A stretch of 64,000 bases of DNA from Pseudomonadales bacterium (lineage in GTDB: Bacteria > Pseudomonadota > Gammaproteobacteria > Pseudomonadales > Azotimanducaceae): positions 1-64,000 of the forward strand of contig JAQXDL010000010.1 in NCBI GenBank assembly GCA_029251375.1. The letters run 5' to 3'. The notes beneath the pieces are model-generated. The model was not told the DNA's origin. It ran no database searches and saw nothing but the letters and a program-made list of their open reading frames with translations. Made by a program: the position numbers and the translations under genes. Below, piece after piece: positions 36,130 through 43,913 of this stretch. Position 1 is the stretch's first letter; every line of letters starts with the position of its first letter.

Positions 36130-37905
36130 CTAACGATCCAAAAATGCTTCACCGGATAGCATGACATTTTCGTTATCGCTTGCTCTCACTGCGGACAAAT
36201 AGGCGTGGGTTCTAGGCAATACATGATTTGCATAAAATCCTGCCGTCGTGACTTTCCTTTTCGAGAATTCATCACCGCCCCGATCCTGACAGGCTAGCGC
36301 TGCTCGAGCCATTAACCATCCGGCTATACAGGTACCCGCTCCCATTAAAAAGTTAAATGCTGCAGCGCCTGCAACCGATGGGTTTACCTCATGATATTCA
36401 AGTATCCAGTCCAGAGTTTTTTGCAGGTCTTCAATCGCAATGCTCAAACCTGCTGCAACCAGTTCCAAACCTGCAATCTGGTGAAGCATTAACTCATCAA
36501 CGCGCATTTCCTCAAGCAGCTTATTCAGTTCGGCACCCCGGTCACGAATCACCTTGCGACCGATGAAATCGTTCGCCTGTATGCCGGTTGTGCCTTCATA
36601 AATCGTCGTGATTCGGGCATCGCGCATAAATTGCGCCGCACCGGTTTCCTCGATGTAACCCATACCACCGTGGATCTGCACACCCAAAGATGTGACCTCT
36701 TGCGAAACTTCAGTCGACCAAGCTTTGGCGATCGGCGTAAGTAACTCGCCACGTGCCATGAATGACATCTTTTGAGTTTCGTCATCGCCGTGGTGAGCCA
36801 TATCAAAACTACCCGCTGTGACGTAACACAGAGCTCTAGAGCCTTCCGCTAAAGAGCGCATCAGCATGAGCATTCGCTGTACGTCGGGATGATCAATAAT
36901 TGTCGCATTGTCATGACCGGCCACTGCGCCCTGAACCCTATCTGAAGCGTAGCGCACAGCCTGCTGATAGGCACGATCTGCTAGCGCTACACCCTGCACA
37001 CCAACATTGATTCTGGCGTGATTCATCATCGTGAACATATAAGCCAAGCCCATATTCTGTTCGCCGACCAAGTATCCAATCGCACCATCACCTTTTGCGC
37101 CATAGGTCATCACGCAGGTTGGACTACCATGAATACCAATTTTGTGTTCAACACCCGTCGCATAAACATCGTTATGCCCCAGCGTATTACCGTCAGCATC
37201 AACCAGATATTTAGGCACAAGAAAAAGCGATATACCTTTAACCCCTTGCGGTGAACCTTCTAATCTCGCAAGCACCAAATGTACGATATTCTCGGTCATA
37301 CTATGATCGCCCCAAGTAATGTAAATCTTGGTACCTTCTATACGATAAGCATCACCGTCTTTTGTGGCCTTGGTTTTAATGGCCGCCAAATCTGAACCCG
37401 CTTGAGACTCAGTCAGATTCATTGTGCCGGTCCATTCACCGGAAATCATTTTGTGCAGGTAGGTTTCCCGGAGATGGTCACTCGCATGGGTTTGAATCGC
37501 CTCGATAGCGCCCTGACCAAGCATCGGACACAGCGCAAAACTGACGTTTGCCGCGGACCACATCTCCATGGTGGCAATACCAACAACCTCAGGTAAACCC
37601 ATGCCCCCATAGTTCGGGTTGCAAGGTAGCGCGGTCCAACCTGCATCAGTGAATTGTTGGTAAGCCTCAGAGAAACCGCTGGCTTCTCGCACCTGTTCGC
37701 CAACAATTTTTGTGCCAATCAAATCGCCAACTTTATTCAAAGGCGCAAGTACGCCTCGAGCAAACTTCGCGGCTTCGTCCAGCACAGTTGCAATAAGCTC
37801 GGGCGAACTCTCTTCAAAGGTACTTTGCTCACAAATCGAACCTAAACCGGCTAACTCGGTGAGTACAAAGTTTATGTCTTCCGTCGGGGCTTGATAATCT
37901 GTCAT
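36130..37905 (-). CDS. Acyl-CoA dehydrogenase (long, C-terminal-domain type)
   Basis: FAD-dependent acyl-CoA dehydrogenase of 591 residues, the length of the FadE-like family with an added C-terminal domain. 'GTMNLTESQAGSDLAAIKT' is the FAD-binding consensus, 'GTKIYITWGDHSM' the substrate lid, and 'LGVQIHGGMGYIEETGAAQF' followed by 'ARITTIYEGTTGIQ' carries the catalytic region. It catalyses the first step of acyl-CoA beta-oxidation. The region before the start holds a spaced palindrome (37933-37954). The ribosome site is weak. Confidence 0.95.
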   Translation of the reverse strand: MTDYQAPTEDINFVLTELAGLGSICEQSTFEESSPELIATVLDEAAKFARGVLAPLNKVGDLIGTKIVGEQVREASGFSEAYQQFTDAGWTALPCNPNYGGMGLPEVVGIATMEMWSAANVSFALCPMLGQGAIEAIQTHASDHLRETYLHKMISGEWTGTMNLTESQAGSDLAAIKTKATKDGDAYRIEGTKIYITWGDHSMTENIVHLVLARLEGSPQGVKGISLFLVPKYLVDADGNTLGHNDVYATGVEHKIGIHGSPTCVMTYGAKGDGAIGYLVGEQNMGLAYMFTMMNHARINVGVQGVALADRAYQQAVRYASDRVQGAVAGHDNATIIDHPDVQRMLMLMRSLAEGSRALCYVTAGSFDMAHHGDDETQKMSFMARGELLTPIAKAWSTEVSQEVTSLGVQIHGGMGYIEETGAAQFMRDARITTIYEGTTGIQANDFIGRKVIRDRGAELNKLLEEMRVDELMLHQIAGLELVAAGLSIAIEDLQKTLDWILEYHEVNPSVAGAAAFNFLMGAGTCIAGWLMARAALACQDRGGDEFSKRKVTTAGFYANHVLPRTHAYLSAVRASDNENVMLSGEAFLDR

Positions 37906-37932
37906 GTTGCTAATCGCTAATTTAGAAGCGCG

Positions 37933-37954
37933 AATTGTCCTCTACATGACAATT
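37933..37954. promoter_or_regulatory. Candidate operator upstream of acyl-CoA dehydrogenase
   Basis: AATTGTC, 8 bp spacer, GACAATT: perfect 7 bp arms. It lies 28-49 bp in front of the acyl-CoA dehydrogenase start, the normal place for a repressor site. The binding regulator is not known; spacing would suit a TetR- or GntR-type dimer. Confidence 0.4.
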
Positions 37955-38078
37955 AGATGCCAGCCAGAAATTCTATTTTGGTTTGAAATTAACTAACGTA
38001 GAGCGCTAACCCATCAAGCCGCAACCTATTTCAGGCATTAGCCAACTAAACGGCGCTTGCTGAGATGATCAGTTCGCA

Positions 38079-38699
38079 TTAATGGTTCACTTTCCTCATA
38101 ACCATAGAAAATATGTGCCAATGATGAGGCTGACCTTGGACGGTCAAACCATCGCTTTCATGCTCGGTGAACTTCATCATTTCGTAATCGGCAAATTTGG
38201 CTTTCAACGCCGTTTCATCGGTCGTTAACACATCCGACCAAAACACATCTTGATCATAATCGGATGTCGCCATGGTATCCCTATGACCCAGAAACGAAGC
38301 AGCAAATATACCGCCGACGACGAGGCAGCCTTTGATTTTAGTCACAACCTCATCAAAGTCCGACTTCGGGCAAAAAAACAAACTTGCATCCGCATAGACA
38401 ATGCTCGCGGTTGGGTAGCTAAAAGAATTGAAACTGGCTTGCGTGAGAGAGACTTCGACATCGTTTCTAAAGCGTTGTGTACAACGTGCGATGGCTTCTG
38501 CCTCAACATCATAACCATACACGCTAAAGCCATGCTGTCGCAGATAAGCAATATCAGCTCCCGCCGCACAGCCGCAATCTATGGCGACATTAACATTGCG
38601 TTCGCTTTTCGGGAGAAGGCTCACGGCAAATGCCAGACCAACTCGCGCCTCGCGGCTGGCGGTCGCATCGTAATATTGGTTAATTTCTTTGGTTGCCAT
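38079..38699 (-). CDS. Class I SAM-dependent methyltransferase
   Basis: Protein of 206 residues. The SAM-binding motif I is 'AIDCGCAAGADIAYLRQHG', followed by an acidic residue after strand 2 ('VYGYDVEAEA'), and motif IV region 'SIVYADASLFFC'. It resembles TehB-like small methyltransferases. Six cysteines are present, more than usual. Substrate unknown. The ribosome site is weak. It follows the dehydrogenase-like reductase gene on the same strand. Confidence 0.86.
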   Translation of the reverse strand: MATKEINQYYDATASREARVGLAFAVSLLPKSERNVNVAIDCGCAAGADIAYLRQHGFSVYGYDVEAEAIARCTQRFRNDVEVSLTQASFNSFSYPTASIVYADASLFFCPKSDFDEVVTKIKGCLVVGGIFAASFLGHRDTMATSDYDQDVFWSDVLTTDETALKAKFADYEMMKFTEHESDGLTVQGQPHHWHIFSMVMRKVNH

Positions 38700-38874
38700 T
38701 TTCGATCAGTCAGACAGTCAAAAATTTTCATTTTTGGCTCACCAAAACCGTTTCGGGTAGATCTTATCCAGTCGAGCTAAAAATAATCTACGCGCCGTTT
38801 GGTACATCTGAGCTATAAATTGGATACAGAAGGTGGAGAGCACGCCTGTGCTCCTCACCAAACAGAAAATTAGA

Positions 38875-39945
38875 CTAAAACCCTGGTTTTTTCACTGGCG
38901 CTACTTTACCCACTGAGATAAGCGATTCGACACAATCTCGAATCGAAACATCAAGTGGCCTAAATTCCATATCGAGGGCTTCTCGAATGCGATCATTACG
39001 GAGTTCACAACCACGCCATATCGCACGAAATTCAGCTTCTTTTGCTTTCACTTTATCAGGCAATGGATCAACCAGTTCCGCGCCTGCGAAACCTAGCTCA
39101 GGCAGAAGACGGTCGATACTCGCACAAATGTCTTCGACATCACGTGTCTCTGTGGACCAAGCAATAAAACGCTCACCGTTGTAGACATTAACGCTTTCAA
39201 GCATTCTTATATGCGCCTCTGCGACGTCTCTGACATCAACAGTGAACCAAGCGCGATATGCACCCATGACGTTCTGCGAGTACTTACCTAACAGCATCGT
39301 CTCAATGTGATGCTGCCAAGGACCAAAGTTCTTTTGGTGAGCAGAAAGAATAGGACCCACGTTGTCACCAGGACAGCAGGTGATGGCGTCCCATCGGCCG
39401 CTTTCCTCAGCGGCATCGGCAAAAGCTCGCTCCGCAAGTACCTTACCCATCGAATAACCTTGACCACGATTTGTCTGGCGATTGGGGTTTTGCTCATCCG
39501 GATATCGGTCTTCGAAGAGCACTGGGCGACGTACAAGCTCCTGCGTATCGGTTTCCGACATAACCGCTGCGATGCTAGAAGTAACTACAACACGGTTGAC
39601 TGTTTCTGATTCGTTGACACTCTTGATGACGTGATCGCAAACCATTTTGACGTAGTCCATGTCGTCATAACTCGACACGTGAGACAAGTGTGCAACACCC
39701 TGGCAACCTTTGAAGATTTCGTCGAAGCAACCCGCTTCATCTAGGTTAGCTGAATGCAGTGTCAATCGACCCGATGCGTAGCCTGGCATTTCTTTTAGGA
39801 AACTGACCTTGGCATCATCGTTGGTATCTCGAACGCAGGCACGCACACGGTAACCTTCGTCTAACAGCTGCCGCACGAGCCAACCACCGATAAATCCTGC
39901 ACTGCCGGTTACTGCAACTGTTCCGCCCTGGGGTATTGGTGCCAT
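38875..39945 (-). CDS. NAD(P)-dependent epimerase/dehydratase-type reductase
   Basis: Extended SDR of 356 residues. 'TGSAGFIGGWLVRQLLDEG' is the dinucleotide site and 'YSMGKVLAERAF' holds the catalytic Tyr and Lys. The arrangement fits the dihydroflavonol-4-reductase-like group, whose bacterial members reduce ketones of many kinds. GGAG precedes the ATG. It is not part of a sugar-nucleotide cluster, so epimerase activity on sugars is unlikely. Confidence 0.9.
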   Translation of the reverse strand: MAPIPQGGTVAVTGSAGFIGGWLVRQLLDEGYRVRACVRDTNDDAKVSFLKEMPGYASGRLTLHSANLDEAGCFDEIFKGCQGVAHLSHVSSYDDMDYVKMVCDHVIKSVNESETVNRVVVTSSIAAVMSETDTQELVRRPVLFEDRYPDEQNPNRQTNRGQGYSMGKVLAERAFADAAEESGRWDAITCCPGDNVGPILSAHQKNFGPWQHHIETMLLGKYSQNVMGAYRAWFTVDVRDVAEAHIRMLESVNVYNGERFIAWSTETRDVEDICASIDRLLPELGFAGAELVDPLPDKVKAKEAEFRAIWRGCELRNDRIREALDMEFRPLDVSIRDCVESLISVGKVAPVKKPGF

Positions 39946-40084
39946 CTATGTTCTCCATATTTACGTTTATATTAGTCGCTCAATGATACTTGAACTGATC
40001 TGACTTAGTTTCCTAAGGTCTGCTCACCTTAACCATTTACGGATGTCGAACTGATCTTTGAGACCAAAACATCCAATTACTATA

Positions 40085-40336
40085 TCAGTCAGTTGAGGTA
40101 TCTTCAGTCGTTGCAGGTAACGATTGCTCAAGCACTATTTGGTATTCTTGCGCCATAAACTCGATGCGATTGCCAGCGACGATTTTCTTACGCTTTTGCG
40201 TTTCAACAACACCATTTACTTTGACTAGCCCGTCAGCGATGGCCGACTTTGCCTCTCCGCCACTGCCAACAAGCCCCTCGAATTTAAGAATCTTGAATAA
40301 CTCTACAGGTTCTTTGTTAATTTCAATTTGCGCCAT
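40085..40336 (-). CDS. S4-domain RNA-binding protein (YbcJ/YaaA type)
   Basis: Small RNA-binding protein of 83 residues. 'LFKILKFEGLVGSGGEAKSA' and 'GLVKVNGVVETQKRKKI' are the two halves of the S4 fold, as in ribosome-associated proteins of the YbcJ family. The ATG at 40336 gives the usual family N-terminus; an in-frame GTG lies six codons upstream. The last ten residues are acidic and polar. Confidence 0.9.
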   Translation of the reverse strand: MAQIEINKEPVELFKILKFEGLVGSGGEAKSAIADGLVKVNGVVETQKRKKIVAGNRIEFMAQEYQIVLEQSLPATTEDTSTD

Positions 40337-40354
40337 GTTATTTGATTTTCTCAC

Positions 40355-40769
40355 TGGTAGTTGCGCCGCTAAATGTCGACGACATTAGATCCCTCGGGTA
40401 TCGATTTCATTGACCTGCACCAGCAACCTAATGGGACAGCCCAGGGCACCTAATGAAGCAATGAGAACCAATCAGGACAGATTTTACGATTAAGCGTCAA
40501 TCTCACTTTATTAAAAATCAGAACCTTTATTGGCGAATCTTTTTAATTTTGCCTTGGCTGGCTTTGCATTAAAAGAATTTACTTTGTATTCACGCTTCAT
40601 TTAGCGACACGTGATCATTGGGTCAAACTTGATTAGCGATCAAACCGAGGCGCGGCAGTTTGCTAGCTCATTGGCCGAGCATTTTATCTGCGGCCCTCGC
40701 GTTATTGTTTTTTGTTCATCACGACCTGCTTATAATGGTTAAAATAGAGGTTCATATCCGAGATGGTGA
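40355..40769. other. Intergenic region without recognised features
   Basis: About 415 bp between the S4 gene and the divergent CPBP gene. I see no coding pattern, stable hairpin or repeat array. It presumably contains the two divergent promoters. A GAGG near 40747 is too far from the next start to be its ribosome site. Confidence 0.5.
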
Positions 40770-41423
40770 GTGACAAATCAGATAGGTAAGCCCGCACCAA
40801 ACAAAGAGCAAGTGGCGAGCGGCGGCCGGCTACAACGCCCCCCGGATTTCACCGGCGACCAAATTCAATCCTTCAGCGCCGTATTCCTGCGTCACGGATT
40901 ACCTTGTGCGCTACTCGGCTTGTTGTTCTTAACCGATGCTACAGTATGGCCACTGTTGAAAAGTGCAACCGCTGCTGCGCGGGAAAATAGTACGCTATAT
41001 TTGATTTCAACAGGATTGGTTTTCCTTTGCCTACTCACTCATGCGGCGCTTGGCAAATATCCTCTTGTTTTGCGACGCATTGGATGGATCGTTTATCTAG
41101 GGTGTCTTTCTGTTTGGGAAGAATGGGTTTTTAGAATCGGCATCCCTCATTATTTAGGTGCGCTTGGCATAGGCATATTGTTGCCGATACTTATCAGCAA
41201 TACGCTATTTGGCATTTTGCATTATTTTACGTTGAGATGGCGTTGGCAGTGGTGCCTGATGGCGGCAATAGGCGGATTGTTTTTTAGTTATAACTTCGTA
41301 AACCACCAAAATTTACTATTGATTGCCGGCATTCATTGGGTCATGACCTACCTCAATACGCCTAGAATGCCTAACGGCGATCGTCGCATCGAGCAAAAAC
41401 CGCCAACGGGGCAGTTATATTGA
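40770..41423 (+). CDS. CPBP-family intramembrane protease-like protein
   Basis: Membrane protein of 217 residues with about six hydrophobic segments. The CPBP (Abi) motifs are in place: 'WEEWVFR' (EExxxR), 'TLFGILHYF' (FxxxH) and 'GIHWVMTY' (HxxxxY). These residues coordinate metal in the CaaX-protease/bacteriocin-immunity family. The start is a GTG at 40770. A shorter overlapping frame (ATG at 40763, ending within 27 bases) precedes it, so the true start or a leader peptide needs checking. Followed by a hairpin. Confidence 0.8.
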   Translation: MTNQIGKPAPNKEQVASGGRLQRPPDFTGDQIQSFSAVFLRHGLPCALLGLLFLTDATVWPLLKSATAAARENSTLYLISTGLVFLCLLTHAALGKYPLVLRRIGWIVYLGCLSVWEEWVFRIGIPHYLGALGIGILLPILISNTLFGILHYFTLRWRWQWCLMAAIGGLFFSYNFVNHQNLLLIAGIHWVMTYLNTPRMPNGDRRIEQKPPTGQLY

Positions 41424-41434
41424 ATCGCTAAGAA

Positions 41435-41471
41435 GTAAAGGGGCAGCTGCGTGTTTACTCTGCCCCTTTAC
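41435..41471. terminator. Hairpin between convergent genes
   Basis: GTAAAGGGGCAG pairs perfectly over 12 bp with CTGCCCCTTTAC around a 13-base loop. It sits between the CPBP and selenoprotein genes, which end facing each other. No T run is present, but the stem is long enough to stop transcription from both sides. Confidence 0.7.
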
Positions 41472-41491
41472 CCTGAACTGCAACTCTTGAA

Positions 41492-41980
41492 TCAGCCTTG
41501 TTTTGCTTTAGCACGTTGCGCATTCAGAAATTTAATTAGCGTCAACGCCTCTTCAGGATCCATGCGACCAATCGGCGAGTTGCTGTAGGTCGACATCATC
41601 ACCTTACCGCTCTTGGTAATCACGAATTCACTCGGCTGAATATGATCACGACGCTCTTCCCACCATGAGCCCATTGCATCGCCGTCGGCGCGGGTCATGC
41701 CATAAGCTACCGGAAAACCCAAGTTTTGTGACACATCAAGGGTCTGTTGCTCTGTATCAACCGTTCCCGCGATAATACTGACACCTTCTGCCAAGAACGC
41801 TGCACGGCGTTCTTCATAGCCAGCTAAAAGCCGACGACAATATGGTCACCAGTGGCCTCGGTAGAACAAAGCAATGGTCATCGGTGTTTCAAGGTCTTGC
41901 GGAATTGAGAATGTACCGCCGCCGGCCAAATTTAACGAAATGGCGGGGAAAGTGTCCCCTGAGCTGAGAAAATCAAACAT
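41492..41980 (-). CDS. Peroxiredoxin-like (AhpC/TSA) selenoprotein, UGA-encoded selenocysteine
   Basis: Thioredoxin-fold redox protein of 162 codons. ATG at 41980 follows AAGGAG by 10 bases. The frame runs to 'ALFYRGHW', then TGA at 41846-41848, then 'PYCRRLLAGYEERR' and on to the stop at 41492 without other interruption. In cysteine homologues the motif reads W-C-P-Y-C, so the TGA replaces the first, reactive cysteine: U45-P-Y-C48. A hairpin follows the TGA. Known selenoprotein families include UxxC peroxiredoxin-like members, which supports reading the TGA as selenocysteine. The alternative is a nonsense mutation, but the frame and residue conservation on both sides argue against decay. Selenium-insertion genes are not in the window. 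Confidence 0.88.
41805..41833 (-). promoter_or_regulatory. Candidate bacterial SECIS element
   Basis: In the mRNA, CGGC starting 12 bases after the UGA pairs with GCCG 21 bases further on. Inner U-A pairs and an A-G/C-U pair close a 4-base loop (CUGG). The loop lies about 23-26 bases after the UGA, inside the usual range for bacterial SECIS hairpins. The fold has bulges and was drawn by eye. Confidence 0.55.
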
Positions 41981-42378
41981 ACAATGCTTACTCCTTGATG
42001 AGCCCTGATGTAATCGGTGCGTTTGACGTTTAAATCGTTCAACAGAATTCTTTTTCTCAAAAATTCACACCAAGATACTTTTGATACCTAGTAACCCTCT
42101 GTTGAATATAACGATTCACTTAGCAAATTCAATACACAATATTATTCGGTGAATACGAACTCAGTCAGCCAACAATTTCACTCAGGTCTTTTAGTCTAAA
42201 CTTTTACTCTGACCTTTTACTCTAACCTTTTACTCTGACCTTTTACCGCAATTACGTTTCTTAAGGCCGTTATTGCGGGCCAAATAGGTCTATGTGTTTA
42301 TTGAAACTAGGCTACACTGTAGCCCAAATCGCACGCAGTTTTGCAGCACTCAGCTATCTAATAAAACAGAGGATTAAC
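41981..42378. other. Divergent intergenic region with tandem array
   Basis: About 400 bp between the divergent selenoprotein and aminotransferase genes. It is AT-rich near 42100-42160 and carries a 13 bp tandem array (42188-42247). An in-frame ATG for the aminotransferase exists at 42292, but its leader has no ribosome site. Confidence 0.6.
42188..42247. repeat. Tandem array, four and a half 13-bp units
   Basis: Units are CTTTTAGTCTAAA, CTTTTACTCTGAC, CTTTTACTCTAAC, CTTTTACTCTGAC and a partial CTTTTACC. Each full unit is 13 bp and carries TAA or TGA on the plus strand. Unlike the others, it lies between divergent starts, not next to a stop codon. Confidence 0.92.
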
Positions 42379-43647
42379 ATGGTCGGCACGACGCACCATA
42401 GACTCAACATCAACATTACTCGATTGACCCCTTCGGCAACCCTGGCAATCAATGAGCAGTGTCAGACAATGATCGATGAAGGCAAGCAGGTTTTTCGACT
42501 GGGCTTTGGGCAGTCGCCATTTCCTGTACCGCAGATTGTGGTAGATGAATTAAAAAAGCAGGCGCATCAAAAGGCCTATCTACCGGTTAAAGGCTTTTTG
42601 CCTTTACGCCAAGCAATCAGTGACTATTTTCAGCGCACCGAGCAGTTGAGTTACTCGGCGGAGCAAATCATGATTGGCCCGGGTACTAAAGAACTGATGT
42701 TTATCCTGCAGTCGGTACTGGAATCAGAATTAATATTGCCATCACCGAGTTGGGTCTCCTATGCCCCTCAGGCAGACATTCTCAGTCGTGAGGTCACCTG
42801 GTTGCCTGGAGATTTGGTCAGCGAGCCTGATCTAATTCCGGCCGCACTCGATCAAATTTGTGCAGACAACCCCACCAAGCCTAGATTGTTGGTCCTGAAC
42901 TACCCCCTTAACCCAACGGGTGCGACGTACAATGAGCAACAATTAGAAAAAATAGCTGAGCGGGCTCGTCACTATGGATTGATTGTCTTGTCTGATGAAA
43001 TCTATAGTGGTTTACACTTTCGGGGTGAGCACTGCTCGATTGCCCGATACTACCCAGAAGGCACCATTATCAGCAATGGCTTGAGTAAGTGGAGCGGCGC
43101 CGGTGGCTGGCGCTTAGGTGCATTCGCCTTTCCGAAAGAACTTGATGACTTAAGGTTGGCGATGACAGTAATGGCAACGGAAACCTTTAGTGCGGTAACC
43201 AGCCCGGTTCAATACGCTGCCATCAAGGCGTTTGAGCCCAGTGACGATATGGATGCTTATCTAGACACCTCGCGAATGATTCTCGAATCATTGTTAAATC
43301 ACAGCTATCAACAGCTGCTAGCAGCCGGTGCGCAGTTATGTCAGCCTGAAGGCGGTTTTTATTTGTTTCCAAAGGTAGACCATCTAGCGCAGCGTTTAGG
43401 CATCAATAACAGTGTTGCCTTGTGTTCAGCTGTTTTGGCCGAAACCGGTGTTGCTGTATTGCCAGGTAGCGCCTTTGGTCGGCCTGCCAACGAATTGTCC
43501 ATGCGTATTGCTTGCGTCGATTTTGACGGTGCTCAAGCGATGGCCGCAGCCAGCGAACTATCGCAACTTCCTGACGGCTTCATTCAACAACACTGTGGCA
43601 GAACAGTTGAGGCGATAGATCGGTTATCTAAGTGGTTTCTGCGCTAA
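42379..43647 (+). CDS. PLP-dependent class I/II aminotransferase
   Basis: Fold-type I aminotransferase of 422 residues. 'LNYPLNPTGATYNEQQLEKI' is the conserved NPTG segment, 'VLSDEIYSGL' holds the Asp and Tyr that contact PLP, and 'SNGLSKWSGAGGWRLG' contains the Schiff-base Lys with the following Arg. 'MRIACVDFDG' carries the substrate-carboxylate Arg. The ATG at 42379 has GAGG 7 bases before; a longer start at 42292 has none. It transfers amino groups from an unspecified amino acid. Confidence 0.93.
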   Translation: MVGTTHHRLNINITRLTPSATLAINEQCQTMIDEGKQVFRLGFGQSPFPVPQIVVDELKKQAHQKAYLPVKGFLPLRQAISDYFQRTEQLSYSAEQIMIGPGTKELMFILQSVLESELILPSPSWVSYAPQADILSREVTWLPGDLVSEPDLIPAALDQICADNPTKPRLLVLNYPLNPTGATYNEQQLEKIAERARHYGLIVLSDEIYSGLHFRGEHCSIARYYPEGTIISNGLSKWSGAGGWRLGAFAFPKELDDLRLAMTVMATETFSAVTSPVQYAAIKAFEPSDDMDAYLDTSRMILESLLNHSYQQLLAAGAQLCQPEGGFYLFPKVDHLAQRLGINNSVALCSAVLAETGVAVLPGSAFGRPANELSMRIACVDFDGAQAMAAASELSQLPDGFIQQHCGRTVEAIDRLSKWFLR

Positions 43648-43913
43648 GGCTTTAGCTCAGTCGTGTTTGAACAAAGTACGACAACAAAAGCCTTTGTAAT
43701 CGAATCTTCTGATTGCACTCTATTAGACAATGGACTAAGTTCGCATTCGTGAGAGTAGCCGTCATTATCTGATGAAATGAAGGTTTACTCGTGTGTTACC
43801 GCTGTCAACTAAATGTCCTCTATCAAATAGTTATAGTTGTTGAAAGCGCGATACTCGGGTCATCCCATCAATTGTAAAAACCATGAGTCATCAGGAATCA
43901 GAAGGGGAACAGT

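Noticed and set aside
41492-41794. A free-standing 100-residue redoxin starting at TTG
   Set aside because: The coding frame continues upstream through one TGA to an ATG with a strong ribosome site, and the TTG has none. The fragment is the C-terminal part of the selenoprotein.
42292-42378. Longer aminotransferase with a 29-residue N-terminal extension
   Set aside because: No ribosome site at 42292, whereas GAGG precedes the ATG at 42379 and the family starts there.
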